A DNA stretch of 64,000 nucleotides, taken from Xenoacremonium recifei (taxonomy: Eukaryota > Ascomycota > Sordariomycetes > Hypocreales > Nectriaceae). Location: assembly GCA_012184525.1 (NCBI GenBank), contig WOFQ01000071.1, forward strand, positions 1-64,000. The letters run 5' to 3'. Both the position numbers and the translations under genes were made by a program. Shown here one piece after another: positions 35,551 to 46,719 of the stretch. Below the pieces are notes generated by a model, which made no database searches, was not told where the DNA came from, and saw nothing but the letters and a program-made list of their open reading frames with translations. How positions within the stretch are numbered: position 1 is the stretch's first letter; each line of letters opens with the position of its first letter.

Positions 35551-38500
35551 ATGTCGTCACCGAGTCCCTCCACCGAAGATGATGTCTCTCCAGAGCCCGA
35601 GACCCCCCGCCAGGCGGCAGCTGCCAACAAGGGCAACAAGAAGTCACCCAGCCCGAATGCTACGCCCAAGGCAGCTGCTACACCTAGAGCCCGGCTTCGA
35701 TCCAATACTACGAAACCTCCACCGACGCTGCTGACTGACTTCCTGCTGGGAAAGCAATCATCCGCACGTCTCGCTGCGGACCGCCACCGAAGGATGAGCC
35801 TCGAGGCCGTCAAGGCTGAGCTGCGCAATGAGATGAAGCAGAGCTCCGTACAACGGCTACAGCCCCCCGGTGGCGTACGAGATCGGGTCAAGGCCTGGCA
35901 AAAGACGAATGCTGCCGCAATAGCAAAGGGCGACCCGGACGATGCGGCCACAGAACCCACAGACATCGCCTTCAAGGGCGATGCCGAGAGCGTCACCGAG
36001 GACGACCGGATACGCATCAAGATGCGCCAGAAGAAGAAGCCTCCTAAACGACCGGCTGCCAACCCGAGCGAAGAGACCCTGACATCTCAGGAGGATAAGA
36101 AACCCGACCCGCCGCCGCCTGCGAAACAGCCTCCCAAGAAGAGGGTTGTAAGCGACGAGCATTGGCGGAAGAATCGCAAGAGTGTGCAGCGGAAAGCCTC
36201 CAAGAAGTCAAGTCCTAAACCGATATCTATACCAAAGGACTTCACCAGGTTGACCACTGACCCTCCGGTCTCTAATAAAGTGAAGGCGTGGGCTTCCAAA
36301 GTCGAAATTCCAGAGATGCCACCACCCCGAAGCCACAGATCCTCCAAGTCTGTGGGCGCCAGCTCACACCCATATGATGCCGAGAGCGACCTGTATAGTG
36401 ACATGGGAGAGACGGCTAGCTTTGTCGCGAGCGATCTGGCGAGCAGAGTGACATCCAAGTCTGCCGATGATGGCCTCCGCATCAAGCCTGTGCGGAGGAA
36501 GAGGGGCGACGGGGACGGCATCCGGGTCGGCACTATTAAGGCCGCCCTAGAGAACGACGGTATTCGAGTGCGACCGATGAGTGAGGTCTCATCCGATACG
36601 GGGACCCCGCGGCCAGGCTCAGTGCGGTTGACGAGACGGAGGAGTAGAACGGCTCCAAGCTCGCGGCGCCAGTCACCGTCCCAAAGGGCAAAGTCCAACG
36701 GGCCTGCCTCAGATCTATCAAGGAGTGAGGTGACAGATGACCGAACGGAGATTCCGACTATTGAGGTGATTGAGGAGCAGTCGGAAGTGTCAAGGAACAC
36801 GGCCAGGCGGGATGATATGATTGAAGTTATGGAGGAACCAGAGTCCGTTCTCGACACTCCGACTAGACGCCCGAGTGCTTCAAAGAGCAAGCGAAAACCG
36901 CGACCAAAGAGCTACCATCCCGGTGTGACACAGACGAAAGAAGAAGAGTCGTGGACGGCGGACGAAGAATCACACTTGGACAGCTCTCAACTCCTGCAAT
37001 CGGACCTCTCGTCCAGCCTCCTTGCAAAGTCCGTAGCAGACCTTCCCGGAGAAATTCCCTGGGGAAACTCTGCTTTTACAGAGCTCGATCTGCCGACTGG
37101 AGGCGGTCCTCCTCGGAGCCGACCGAAACGGCCTAAGCCGGAGACCAATAACAGCTTCAAGGGGATGCCCAAGGTCTTCAAGAAGGTCATGGAAGAGGGC
37201 AAGAAGATGATCCATGAGATGAACGAAACCCCAAGGAATGCCCTGCCCAATAACCCACCAAGCATCGAGAAGTGGCTAGACAACACCGTCGACCCTTTTG
37301 TTGACAAGCCCAAGACCGAAGCTGCGTCTCCCGAACCCCAACCCGCGCTAACTGAGATATCGCATGAGAGCAACAGCATGCACAAGAAGTCGTCGCAAGA
37401 CTTGAAGAAATCACGACGATCCAGTACCAGAGTTGATCGAGTTGAAAAAGAGCCGAGCCCAGATGTAGAGGACACGGTTCAGACCCCGACACCAGAGAAG
37501 CGAAAGTCAACGTCTGATCTTCAACAGCTATCACCCGAATCTGAAAAGAAAGCCAAATCAGGGAAGGGGAAGTCGAAAGCTTCCCCAGCCGGATTGAAGA
37601 GGAGCTCAGCTACTAGACGAAACACGTCCTCGCCGATCAAGTCGACCGGGAAGCGCCCTTTCCTAGGGATGTTGAAGGAAGCCTTCCAAGGGGAATCCAG
37701 CAGCCATACACCGACACTCAAGAGCTACAAGAGCCACGAGCAGCGCCGATATGAAAATGAAGAAGGCGATATCGTGGAGGGGGCTGAGCCGATCTATCGG
37801 TACTCCAGCCCTCGATCAGGCTCTCCCACGGAAGACCGGCTTATGGATGACCACGACGATTACTACGATGATGGGCCCGAAGCGACGACGCCTCGCATGG
37901 CCGGCCCCAGACTGAGACCCCCTACCAACGGCAACTATGAATTGTCAACTATCATGTCCGAGGGGAACTCTAGTGCGGTGGATTCGGACCTGACGGCGTC
38001 GGATGTCTCACGCTCGACAGTCACGCAGTCGACGGTATTGACGAGGGATAGCGACCTCTCGCGGCCGAAGAGAAAGACCAGCGGCGGGAAGGGCGGCGCC
38101 GGGCTCAAGCGGCGGCTCACCCGCCATTCGGACCTCGTCTCGGTGCTATCGCTGCCCAGCGATGCCAACGTGCCCGCCGGGGTCAAGAGTCGTAGGTCCC
38201 GGCCCAGCCTCCGCAAAGGCCGTGGCGGGCCGGGCGAGGTGACGACGGACGACCTCCTCAAGGAATTTGCCGACGACGAGAACTTGTATCTGCGCGAGCT
38301 AAAGACACTAGTGGACGGTGTGATTCCGGTGCTGTTGTCTCAGGTGGTGGACGGCGAGGATGCCACGGGGCTGTTTGGGCGCCGCGGACCGACATGCAAG
38401 GCCGACGCCATCTCCAAATCGGTCGTCAACATGGGCGTCGCGCTGGAGAAGCTCAAGAATGCGCACGGCATAGCGCCTGTCTCAGACATGCGGCGGCTGG

Positions 38501-41247
38501 CGGGCTGGGCGCATGGCGTGGTCCCCATCTACAACAAGTACCTGGATTCCTGGCGACTGGGCTTCCAGGACCTGGTGGTGAACCTGGCCCCGGTGGCAGG
38601 GCGGCTCGACGATGGCGAGGAGGACTCGCTGCTGGATGCCATGCCCAGGAATGAAGACGGCGATATTGTCGATGCCGAGGGAGAACGCGTCGATGTGGCG
38701 CATCTATTGAAGCGCCCACTGCTGCGGGTGAAACAGATGACTAGATTTATTAAATGCGTCGATGCCGTCCTCAAGACGAACGACACCTACGATCTCCTGC
38801 AGGACTTTGAGGACCTTCAAGAAAAGGCCCGTCGCCGCCATCGAGAGGAGTCGGCGCGCATGATTGATGAGGACGCCATCAACACCGACACCACACGAGC
38901 CCGAGACCTGCGAACACTTGCTCCCTTGGGATCCGTTGTCATCGATCCTTCGCGCCAAGTCAGCGCAAAAGACTTCTTCTCGCTCGATCTCACACACTCC
39001 AGCGGCCAGCGCCTTGAGTGCCAAGTTGAGCTGGTGCATCGCGACAACGAGCGCGACTCCTACGACAAGGGCGACCTACTCATCCGCGAGACGGGTGACG
39101 GACGCCGCTCATACCTCCTCCTCCCTCCCGTGCCTATGGAGCTGGTCTCCGCGCGGACTGGCGACGGCAACTTCGACATGGTGGTCATGATCCGCGGCAC
39201 GCACAACGACCGGCCGTGGCACGAGCTGCTCACGCTGTACTCGGACAACGAGGACCAGATTCTCGACTGGCTAGACATCCTCCCCGTGGCTCCCGTGCCC
39301 CCTCGCGAGCCCGAGCCCAGCGTGGTTGGCGAAGACGATGAACCAGCCCCAGTAGACGTGCCCGTCGGCGCTCGAGGCCCCTACAAATTCTCTCCTCGGA
39401 CGTCCTGGGCTGAGGTTCCTTCGCCTACAAGCCCCATAACACCCCTCAAGCGATCGCTCCCTTCAAGATATGGATCCAGCCGTCGCGGATCTTACATGCC
39501 TTCAACACCACCACCTGCCTCACCCGAAAGCCAAACTTCAGAAAAGACACCCACCCAAGACGACTATGATGAGAGAAGCCGTCCTCTACACGAGAGCATG
39601 CGGCCAGATCCGGCGACGCTGCGGAAGAGCGCCAACACCACACCGTTTCGCGACGATGGCGCACCACCACCACCAATCCATCGAACTCTCAGTCCCAGCC
39701 CCAGCCCTCAGCCGGGACAAAAGTCACCCGGCCTCAAGCCACCAGTCGACCTGCAACAAACCAACAATCGCCTGAAGCGCCGCACGTCCTCGCCATTAAA
39801 ACATGAATACCTTCCCTCCGAGGGCTCGTCCGTGTCCGGGACTCTCACGGACGGCACAGGGGGCACCGACCAATACGACGACGACGATGATTACGAGACG
39901 GTGTCGGACTCCTCAGACGACGACATTGAGAGCGTCGACCTTCCAGACACCGAGGTCGGATTCAGCATCCGAGACGACTCGTTCGAGGGCGACATGGCCC
40001 CTCCCCCAATGGAATCCGTTGTCTCAGACTGCAGTCTCACCCCCTCCAACTCAGCATCGCAGGCCGGCCTCCACGGACCCAAGGCCTCACACGAGAACAG
40101 CGTGCTGCGATTCACAGCCTCTATCTCTCGATGGTCTGAGAAGGGTGCGTGGAAGGACATTTGCGCGCCGACATGCACGATTCTCGTCACCCCTGGGCTC
40201 ATTCAAGCCTACCCCCTGAAGTCAAGCGGAGCCGATAGCCAGGGCAACGAGAAACCCGCCCTCTCCCTAGACTTGACACCGCTGGTCCTCATCCGCCAAA
40301 GCACAGCCGTGGATCTCGAAATCCGGTCCTCGGTGCGTCCGGAATGCCAGCTCGCAGCTTCTCATGGCGGGGGCAACTTCCGGTTCCGCTGCCACAACAG
40401 CGCCGACTGCTACAACCTGTACATGGCAGTCCACCACGCGCGTCTCAACAACCAGAAGTTCATTGAGCTGGAGAATGAGGCCCGCTTCAAGAGCTTCGGT
40501 GAGCGCAAGGGCCCGTCTAATGACGACGAGTCCAGCAGTCATCGCCGCACCTGGTTCGGCCGCAAGAACAGCTATCGCGGCTCCGTTCGCGCACCCTCTC
40601 ACTCTCATGATGGCGCCAGCACAACTCCCTCGTCCAGTCTCTCGGCCTCCAGCTTCCTCAAGCGCCTCACCGGCGGCGGCAACCTATCTTTCAACATAGC
40701 TCGATCATCCGTTGACCGCCATAGCCGCGCCGGCAGCCTGTACACGGCCGGCTCCTCATCCAACGGCTTCTCAACCCCCCGCAGCCCGTCCGTCAGCGTC
40801 GAGAACAGTGGCCCTAGCCTGGCTACCTTTGGCTCCGAGAACATCAAGATCCGCCTACACCTCCTCGTCTCAGCTGCCAAGTGGGAAGACTACGGCAACT
40901 GCAGCCTCCAGATCCGCCGCCCGCCCCCAGGCTGGCACCAGGCCCTCCGCGCCGACCACGGCCTCGAGAAGCGCATCACAGTGACCACGATGCCGCGCAA
41001 GGAATCTGACAAGCCCATCATCATCCTCGATGCCGTGCTCGGCAGCGGCTGTTTCACGCCCATGGGCAGCCGCGGTATCGTCTGCGGAGTCTGGGAAGAG
41101 CTCAAGGACGGCAATGGCGTCGCAGGCGTGGTTCCAGCCACGGGCGCCACCGGAGGAAACGTCAAGAAGTGGTGCTTCCAGTGCGCGAGCGTCGCAGAGG
41201 CGAGCTGGGTGCTGCGCCTGGTGCATCAGGAGGTGCTGAGGGCGTGA
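35551..41247 (+). CDS. Large RhoGEF (DH-like) and PH-like domain protein, possible Bud3-type cytokinesis factor
   Basis: A single uninterrupted frame encodes 1898 residues, start MSSPSPSTEDD. The first 890 residues are disordered, Ser/Pro/Lys-rich, with repeated short motifs (RVKAWQ, KVKAWASK). A Dbl-homology-like helical domain starts near 898 (TTDDLLKEFADDENLYLREL) and runs to about 1090, with the ordered helices expected of RhoGEFs. A PH-like segment follows at about 1112-1247 (DFFSLDLTHSSGQRLECQVE, HELLTLYSDNEDQILDWLDI). After a second disordered stretch a further PH-like region lies at about 1513-1650 (LRFTASISRWSEKGAWKDIC) and a compact C-terminal module at about 1765-1895. This order suggests a Rho-GTPase exchange factor in septation or polarity; fungal relatives have been given the misleading name SRm160/300. 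Exact orthology to Bud3 is uncertain. Confidence 0.85.
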   Translation: MSSPSPSTEDDVSPEPETPRQAAAANKGNKKSPSPNATPKAAATPRARLRSNTTKPPPTLLTDFLLGKQSSARLAADRHRRMSLEAVKAELRNEMKQSSVQRLQPPGGVRDRVKAWQKTNAAAIAKGDPDDAATEPTDIAFKGDAESVTEDDRIRIKMRQKKKPPKRPAANPSEETLTSQEDKKPDPPPPAKQPPKKRVVSDEHWRKNRKSVQRKASKKSSPKPISIPKDFTRLTTDPPVSNKVKAWASKVEIPEMPPPRSHRSSKSVGASSHPYDAESDLYSDMGETASFVASDLASRVTSKSADDGLRIKPVRRKRGDGDGIRVGTIKAALENDGIRVRPMSEVSSDTGTPRPGSVRLTRRRSRTAPSSRRQSPSQRAKSNGPASDLSRSEVTDDRTEIPTIEVIEEQSEVSRNTARRDDMIEVMEEPESVLDTPTRRPSASKSKRKPRPKSYHPGVTQTKEEESWTADEESHLDSSQLLQSDLSSSLLAKSVADLPGEIPWGNSAFTELDLPTGGGPPRSRPKRPKPETNNSFKGMPKVFKKVMEEGKKMIHEMNETPRNALPNNPPSIEKWLDNTVDPFVDKPKTEAASPEPQPALTEISHESNSMHKKSSQDLKKSRRSSTRVDRVEKEPSPDVEDTVQTPTPEKRKSTSDLQQLSPESEKKAKSGKGKSKASPAGLKRSSATRRNTSSPIKSTGKRPFLGMLKEAFQGESSSHTPTLKSYKSHEQRRYENEEGDIVEGAEPIYRYSSPRSGSPTEDRLMDDHDDYYDDGPEATTPRMAGPRLRPPTNGNYELSTIMSEGNSSAVDSDLTASDVSRSTVTQSTVLTRDSDLSRPKRKTSGGKGGAGLKRRLTRHSDLVSVLSLPSDANVPAGVKSRRSRPSLRKGRGGPGEVTTDDLLKEFADDENLYLRELKTLVDGVIPVLLSQVVDGEDATGLFGRRGPTCKADAISKSVVNMGVALEKLKNAHGIAPVSDMRRLAGWAHGVVPIYNKYLDSWRLGFQDLVVNLAPVAGRLDDGEEDSLLDAMPRNEDGDIVDAEGERVDVAHLLKRPLLRVKQMTRFIKCVDAVLKTNDTYDLLQDFEDLQEKARRRHREESARMIDEDAINTDTTRARDLRTLAPLGSVVIDPSRQVSAKDFFSLDLTHSSGQRLECQVELVHRDNERDSYDKGDLLIRETGDGRRSYLLLPPVPMELVSARTGDGNFDMVVMIRGTHNDRPWHELLTLYSDNEDQILDWLDILPVAPVPPREPEPSVVGEDDEPAPVDVPVGARGPYKFSPRTSWAEVPSPTSPITPLKRSLPSRYGSSRRGSYMPSTPPPASPESQTSEKTPTQDDYDERSRPLHESMRPDPATLRKSANTTPFRDDGAPPPPIHRTLSPSPSPQPGQKSPGLKPPVDLQQTNNRLKRRTSSPLKHEYLPSEGSSVSGTLTDGTGGTDQYDDDDDYETVSDSSDDDIESVDLPDTEVGFSIRDDSFEGDMAPPPMESVVSDCSLTPSNSASQAGLHGPKASHENSVLRFTASISRWSEKGAWKDICAPTCTILVTPGLIQAYPLKSSGADSQGNEKPALSLDLTPLVLIRQSTAVDLEIRSSVRPECQLAASHGGGNFRFRCHNSADCYNLYMAVHHARLNNQKFIELENEARFKSFGERKGPSNDDESSSHRRTWFGRKNSYRGSVRAPSHSHDGASTTPSSSLSASSFLKRLTGGGNLSFNIARSSVDRHSRAGSLYTAGSSSNGFSTPRSPSVSVENSGPSLATFGSENIKIRLHLLVSAAKWEDYGNCSLQIRRPPPGWHQALRADHGLEKRITVTTMPRKESDKPIIILDAVLGSGCFTPMGSRGIVCGVWEELKDGNGVAGVVPATGATGGNVKKWCFQCASVAEASWVLRLVHQEVLRA

Positions 41248-42363
41248 TGACCTCAACTCAGCACCTCACCCCCCTACACATACACACGATATTTTCTACC
41301 CTCTAGTTATCATTGGGTTCTCACAGGTTGCATTACGGTCCAGCGGCATCACATCCACGGCAGGCTGATTTCTCTCTCTCTCTCTCTCTCTCTTGTTTCC
41401 GATTCCCCCCTGTTTCCTATTATTGATATCCCCCCCACTGGTGCATTCCCACCAGCGCCTTTTTCTTTCCTCTCCTGCTGAATCTGTGGTTATAAAAGCG
41501 CAAGGACTAGATGGACAGGCGTCTGGAGAAATTCATAACGTTTCATAAATAATATCTTCATAAAGCATAAAATTTCTGGTTCTTGTAACATGTGATGTTG
41601 CGTAAAGTGGTTCTGAAGCAGCCACTGCGTGCGCTGGAATGCTGGTCCATTGGCGTGGAGGGCTGAGGGTGGCAGGCTAGTGGGCGGCGGGGATGTCTCA
41701 TATGACGAATTTGATGAGGACTATTAGGTGGTCATGACTATTGGCCTTGTATTGAAATCGAATTCTGGGGGTTGCTCCCTTGGTTGGAAAATCTGATGAT
41801 CTTTGAAGGGAACTCAATCGGCAGTTGGTAAGCTAACGCTAAAGCTCTTCAGCATCCCTTGGCACCAGAAACCACGAGGGAACTCATTTCAGAGTGTAAC
41901 TTCAAAATACTGATTCTCTTACGACCGATCTTCTCACGATCAACTCCTTATATAGATGCAAAAGAAACCTCCCGCCACCCCTTATTCAAAGCAGCGTACC
42001 CTCCACGGGCAATTATTCATACATCCGCGCACCCAAGAAACAGAGAATTCAAAAAAAACGCTTACACTCCTCCCCTCCGGATTTTTCTTTTCTGCCGTCT
42101 CGTCTCATTCCCATGGCTTCTTCGAAAGCGACTGGTGGCGAGGGCCCTGTTTCCCGCCCTAGCCCCGGGACTCCGTGATCTATAATGTAGTGACCGACTG
42201 AAACCAAAACGGCTGAATGCAAGAAAAAATAGGAACGCCTGAGGGAAACGGAAATACAAGAAAAGGCTGCGAACCCAAATGCAGTCGTGTGTAGTGTTAA
42301 TCCAACCGTCGTAGGAAGGAGAAGGGGTAGAATGTACGGAAATATGGTATCTTTGGAGTTGGT
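41248..42363. other. Convergent intergenic region, no gene seen
   Basis: This is the space between the 3' ends of the plus-strand RhoGEF-like gene and the minus-strand DCR2-like gene. It contains the TC microsatellite listed separately and short A+T-rich trailers. No coding region is supported. Confidence 0.6.
41370..41394. repeat. TC dinucleotide microsatellite (about 12 units)
   Basis: An uninterrupted TCTCTC run lies about 120 bases after the stop of the RhoGEF-like gene, probably inside its 3' untranslated region. Confidence 0.95.
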
Positions 42364-44290
42364 TTACTCGATGTCGAGGGGTCTGGGTTTCCCGCCATCG
42401 ACGATGATCTGCTCGTCGAGGCGCGACTCGGTATCGCCGTACTCGAGGCGTTTCCACGTGGTGATGCGGGCCTCGTTGGTGTCGATCTCGAAGAGGCGGA
42501 TGCGGCGATGGTAGCCGCCATAGCCCGCGTAGCCGCCGAAACCTGAACCGCCGGCATAACACATCCACATTGCGGGTGTGGCGGGGATGTTGGCTTCCTC
42601 GTCGCCTTCGTGGAGGCTTAGGGAGCAGTAGTCGTTGCAGTGATCGCTGGTGAGATGGTCAGCATGAGAGCGCAGAGCTAGTTCAGGGGTTAAGGGTCAA
42701 CGTACTGTCCTGCGCTGACCATCAGAATGCCTTCTTCAACGAGGGCATCGCGGAATCCCGAGTTGTATACGGGTGCAGTCACACCCTCTCGCCACTCTCC
42801 CAGTCGGGGGAGCTCCCAGTCGGCATACTCTGTCATGGGGATGTGTATAAAGGCAAGGTCCATGTGCTTGTGTGTATACTCGGCGTGGTTGGGCTTCAAG
42901 CTGGCAGCCGTCTTCTTGAACCACTCAATCTGGTTCGGCTTCACCCAGTCGTACCCGGGATAGGTACGCTCATCGGGGGAGTAGGCATGGGTATCAAACA
43001 TGTAGAGGGTGAGAGCGGAATGGTCAGACTTGCCCCGAGCAAGAATCTCCACGTAGTAATTGCCGACGCCGTCAATGTCGGCCGGGCCAGCGGTGGAGAG
43101 GGAATAAGGCAGCGTCTCCATGAGGGCCATTTGCGCCTCACGGGACATGGTGCTCTCATCGTCGTGGTTTCCAAAGATGGCGCAATAGGGAATCTTGCGA
43201 TCGATTAGGAGTCGCGCATACTTGAAGATTGCCTGGTATAGATTAGCGAATTGTTCACAATACATGTGGCTTCCACGTACTGTGGGCGCATCAGGAGCGG
43301 TGTCTCCGTTGATCTGGTCGCCACTGAGCACCACGAAATCTGGCTTCTCCTCGTCGAGAAGCCGGGTGACGAAGTCCAGTGTACGAGGATCCGCCTCACA
43401 TTTGCCCCCATCATGACTGTTGGGGATGGCTTCGCGGCATATGCCAACCCCGGTACTGAGGTGAAGATCACTGATCTGCATGATCTTGAATCGTCCGTTC
43501 TCGTTGATTCTCGGCTTGGGCTTCTTATGCTCATGAGGAACGCCCCGACGCACGGTCAACTGGACGCTGAGCAGAGGGCCACCCGTGTTGAGAAGAAGCG
43601 GCGTGCCCGTGATATACCATCCATCTCGAGCCTCAACTGCGTCGTCACCAAAGAGAAGATCTAGGTCTGTTATAGCCTTGTCTGAATCACTGGATTGGCG
43701 TTTGGCAGATCGCTTAATCCACAGCCCAGCGGGACGAGACTCCCAAAGGTCCTCTGACTCGCCCTTGGGCGCGGGGTGCAGTCTTCCCACGGAGACGTCC
43801 ATAACGACGCTGTCCTCCTCGGTGAGCTCTTCCTCATGCTTGCGGCTGATGTACATGTAGGCCTTGGTGGTCCAGGCCTTTCCAAGGTAGAGCTCCTTGT
43901 CGATGCGATGCCACTTGTGGGGATCGAGGTCGCAGGAGGTGAAGGGGTTCACACTGGAACATGTGACAATTTGAACATCGGTGATGACGAGGCCGGGATG
44001 GTGTTGTGGCATGTAGCCATGTATAGAATTAGGGAGGACTCGATAATTGCGGTCGAGGAGGAAGACGACGAGGAACGTGAAGGTCGCGGCGGCGGCCAGT
44101 TGGACCATCGTCCGCACCTGGAACAGTTAGTCGCCACACTCATGTAGACGAAGAGAGTCGCAATATCCCAGAATTAGAGGCTGGAAGACCTATCCAGCTG
44201 ACTAGCTGCAAGGATAGCGAGCTGGACAGAGGAGGCGACAAACCACAGCGAACGGCGGGGGAAGAGTAGACTTACGATACGTCGCGTCAT
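42364..44290 (-). CDS. DCR2: DCR2-type calcineurin-like metallophosphatase, membrane-anchored
   Basis: Four exons (44276-44290, 43281-44117, 42706-43232, 42364-42646) give 553 residues. The first exon encodes only MTRRI; its intron has GTAAGT and a CTAAC branch before CAG. Introns 2 and 3 are 48 and 59 nt. A signal anchor lies at about 10-26. The metallophosphoesterase motifs are complete: SDLHLS (D222, H224), SGDQINGD (D272, N275, D277), FGNHDDE (N306, H307) and AGHDHCNDYC (H460, H462), the last being assembled by splicing. In yeast Dcr2 dephosphorylates Sic1 and Ire1 and affects cell-cycle entry and the unfolded-protein response; such a role here is inferred from family. A further CTAAC/TTGCAG pair near 44607-44628 suggests a leader intron. 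Confidence 0.9.
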
Positions 44291-45845
44291 GATGTCGAGG
44301 AGCGCGGGCGTGCAGCGACGCCTCCAGGATGTGTAGAGTATCGGCCAGAGACCACTGAGAGCAGCGGCGAGACGGTTGCGACGTACGGTTCGACCATACG
44401 GGGAGCTATTGTCGGCGTCGCGCTATTCGCATGGTTTCGATGAAAGACGTCTAGAAGAGGAAGAAAGGTAGGCAGGCCGCTATCGCATAGCGTCAGGGAG
44501 GCGTCAGAGCACGGTTGAAGTCGTCGCAAGCGTAGAATCGCAGTCGACGTCGAAGTCGTCGATGGCGTTGAGAGGAGGAGGTCGTCTGGTGTCAGCTGTC
44601 CAGGCTCTGCAAGCAAGGAATAGTTAGTTCATGTGAAGAGGAGGCTCGAACAGCGACCTGGCCGCTGGAAAATGCGAGACAGGGGCAGTTGGCAGGATCG
44701 GGCCAGGCCAGACCAGACCTGCGCTTGCCTTCCAAGGTTCGGTGGGGCCACGGCGCCGACTTCCGTAACTTTCGGGGAAGCGTTGAACAGATCCGGGGAA
44801 GGCGCTCATCACTCTATTTCGACACTTCCGTCTGTAGGCGATGGGGCTTGTAGAATACGAGACATAGTATATAGATAGTCCGATCGGGCTAATAAGGCTA
44901 TAAAGATCGTATTCAGGCTCTATATTAGTCTTGCCTTGCATACTGAACAAATTGTCCTCCGAGTTCTGTCAATGACGCGTCCGGAGTCGTCTAAGTTGCG
45001 ATACGCTTATGAGTTGCCCTCATCAGAAGCAAAGACAAGAAGCACTCGAACACATCTCGGGGCGACGGAGCGATAGATCAAGCCAATACCCATGCAAATT
45101 CTAGGTAGGGTACTTACCTGGGTTTAAATGTAATCGTACACAGGTTCAACTCACTGCAACTCAAACTAGAACTTAGACAACACAAGAGTAAAATATATCC
45201 ATTTGGATGAAATTACTTATAGAAACTCGAATCTATTAGAATATGGCCCCTATTTGAGCTAACAATAAGCCCTAGGTCTCTAATCATGTTTCCTCGATCA
45301 TGTAATGAGAACGAGCATGCCACGTTGAGGGCTCAAGGTACATATCTTCCCATAGTTAAAAGTGATTGAAGACTCAAAAATCAGACTCTAAGCCACGAAT
45401 GTCACGCTCTCACTTTCACAACAATTATTCTCGCCTTTCAATCACATCCAACTCACTTTATAATAGCATGCCCAATAATCTTACCTGGGTATACCTCCCA
45501 CATACATTCGATGTCACCTAAATGCAGGTACCTGCAGCTAACCCTCGCATGCTGGCCCGTGCGCATCGTCCCGCGAACAGACCTCAGGCCCTGACAAAGG
45601 CGCGTCCCACTAAAATTCCATCCTGTCCAGCGTCATTCCCCCCCAAAAGCTGGGCAGCTCATCCTTTGTCCCAGCTCTGTCATCAACTTCCCTCCTCTTC
45701 CTCACCGAAAACCACGCCATTCATCATCGCAAGACCGTCTGCAATCCATTTTATTGTCTGCGCCGCTTCTTCTGAAGCTCCTCGCCCACCTTTCTCCCGC
45801 CCAGCTGCATCCGACCCGACGCGCGCCCTTGACGCCTAAGCCGCC
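44291..45845. other. Divergent promoter region of the DCR2-like and THO1-like genes
   Basis: Two genes are transcribed away from this 1.55-kb region. The middle (about 44850-45520) is clearly A+T-richer than the flanks. It contains two copies of CTTACCTGGGT (45113 and 45480) and a 14-bp perfect palindrome TGCAGGTACCTGCA at 45523-45536. No coding region is supported. Confidence 0.55.
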
Positions 45846-46719
45846 ATGGCCGAATATTCATCGCTTAAAGTTCCCGAGCTCAAGAAGCTGCTCGCGGAGA
45901 AGGGCCTGCCGCAGACGGGAAACAAGGCCGATCTGATTGCGCGCCTCCAGGAGAACGACAAGAAGGCTGCGTCGGACGAGAAGCCTGGTATGTAGTCGCG
46001 ACTCTGATAGCTTTGCGCCAGCCGAGAGAGCATGGAAGGGCGATCTTCGGCGCGTGCGCAAAGCTTCCCAACGGCATCAGCTTACTAACGCCTCTTCGCT
46101 AGCCGAGAAGGAGGACGAAATCACGTATAGCGACGACGAAGCCCCTACTACGGCACCCGTTGTGGCTGCTCCGGCTGCTGAACCTGCCGCGAAAGCTCCC
46201 GCCCCTGGAGACGCCCCTGCGCCTGAAGCTGCGACCACCGAGGCGCCTGCCGAGGAGAAGGCCGCTGAGGAGGAGAAGCCCAAGGAGCCCGCGCCCTCCT
46301 TCGCCCTGGGTCTGGAATCTACTGCCGCTGACGAGGAAGCCAAGAAGCGCGCCGACCGAGCGAAGCGATTCGGCATCGAGGAGGATGAGGATGCCAAGAA
46401 GCGTGCTGACCGCGCCAAACGGTTCGGAATCGACGAGAAGGAACTCGCTTCAGGTCTTGATGCAGCGTTGCCCGAGCGGCCCCTGAAGCGCGGCCGTGAT
46501 CGCGGCGAGGGCGATGGTAACCGACCCGGCAAGCGACAGAGCCAGGACCGGAGAGGAGGTGCTGGTCGACGAAGAGGAGGACGAGGCGACCGAGGTGGAC
46601 GACGTGGTCCCGGCCGCGACGGCGCTGGCGATGCGCCCAAGAAGAACCGTGGCGTCATGGATGACCCTACGGAGAAGGCCAAAGCAGAGAAGCGGGCAGC
46701 TCGATTTGCCTCGAGCTAG
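45846..46719 (+). CDS. THO1: SAP-domain mRNA-export factor, THO1/SARNP (CIP29) type
   Basis: Two exons (45846-45987, 46103-46719) give 252 residues; the 115-nt intron has GTATGT, a TACTAAC branch and a GCTAG acceptor. Residues 5-39 form a SAP DNA/RNA-binding motif (SLKVPELKKLLAEKGLPQTG). An acidic Ala/Pro/Glu-rich linker follows. Two identical copies of KKRADRAKRFGI at 128-139 and 146-157 match the RAKRFG repeats of SARNP/CIP29/MOS11/Tho1 proteins. The C-terminus has an RGG-rich RNA-binding tail. The family acts in the nucleus with TREX/Sub2 in mRNP assembly and export. ATG context GCCGCCATGG is strong. Confidence 0.9.

Noticed and set aside
42690..44117. Reading the DCR2-like gene through the 48-nt and 59-nt introns as one frame
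   Set aside because: Read-through would end before the essential GHDH motif; splicing restores AGHDHCNDYC in frame.
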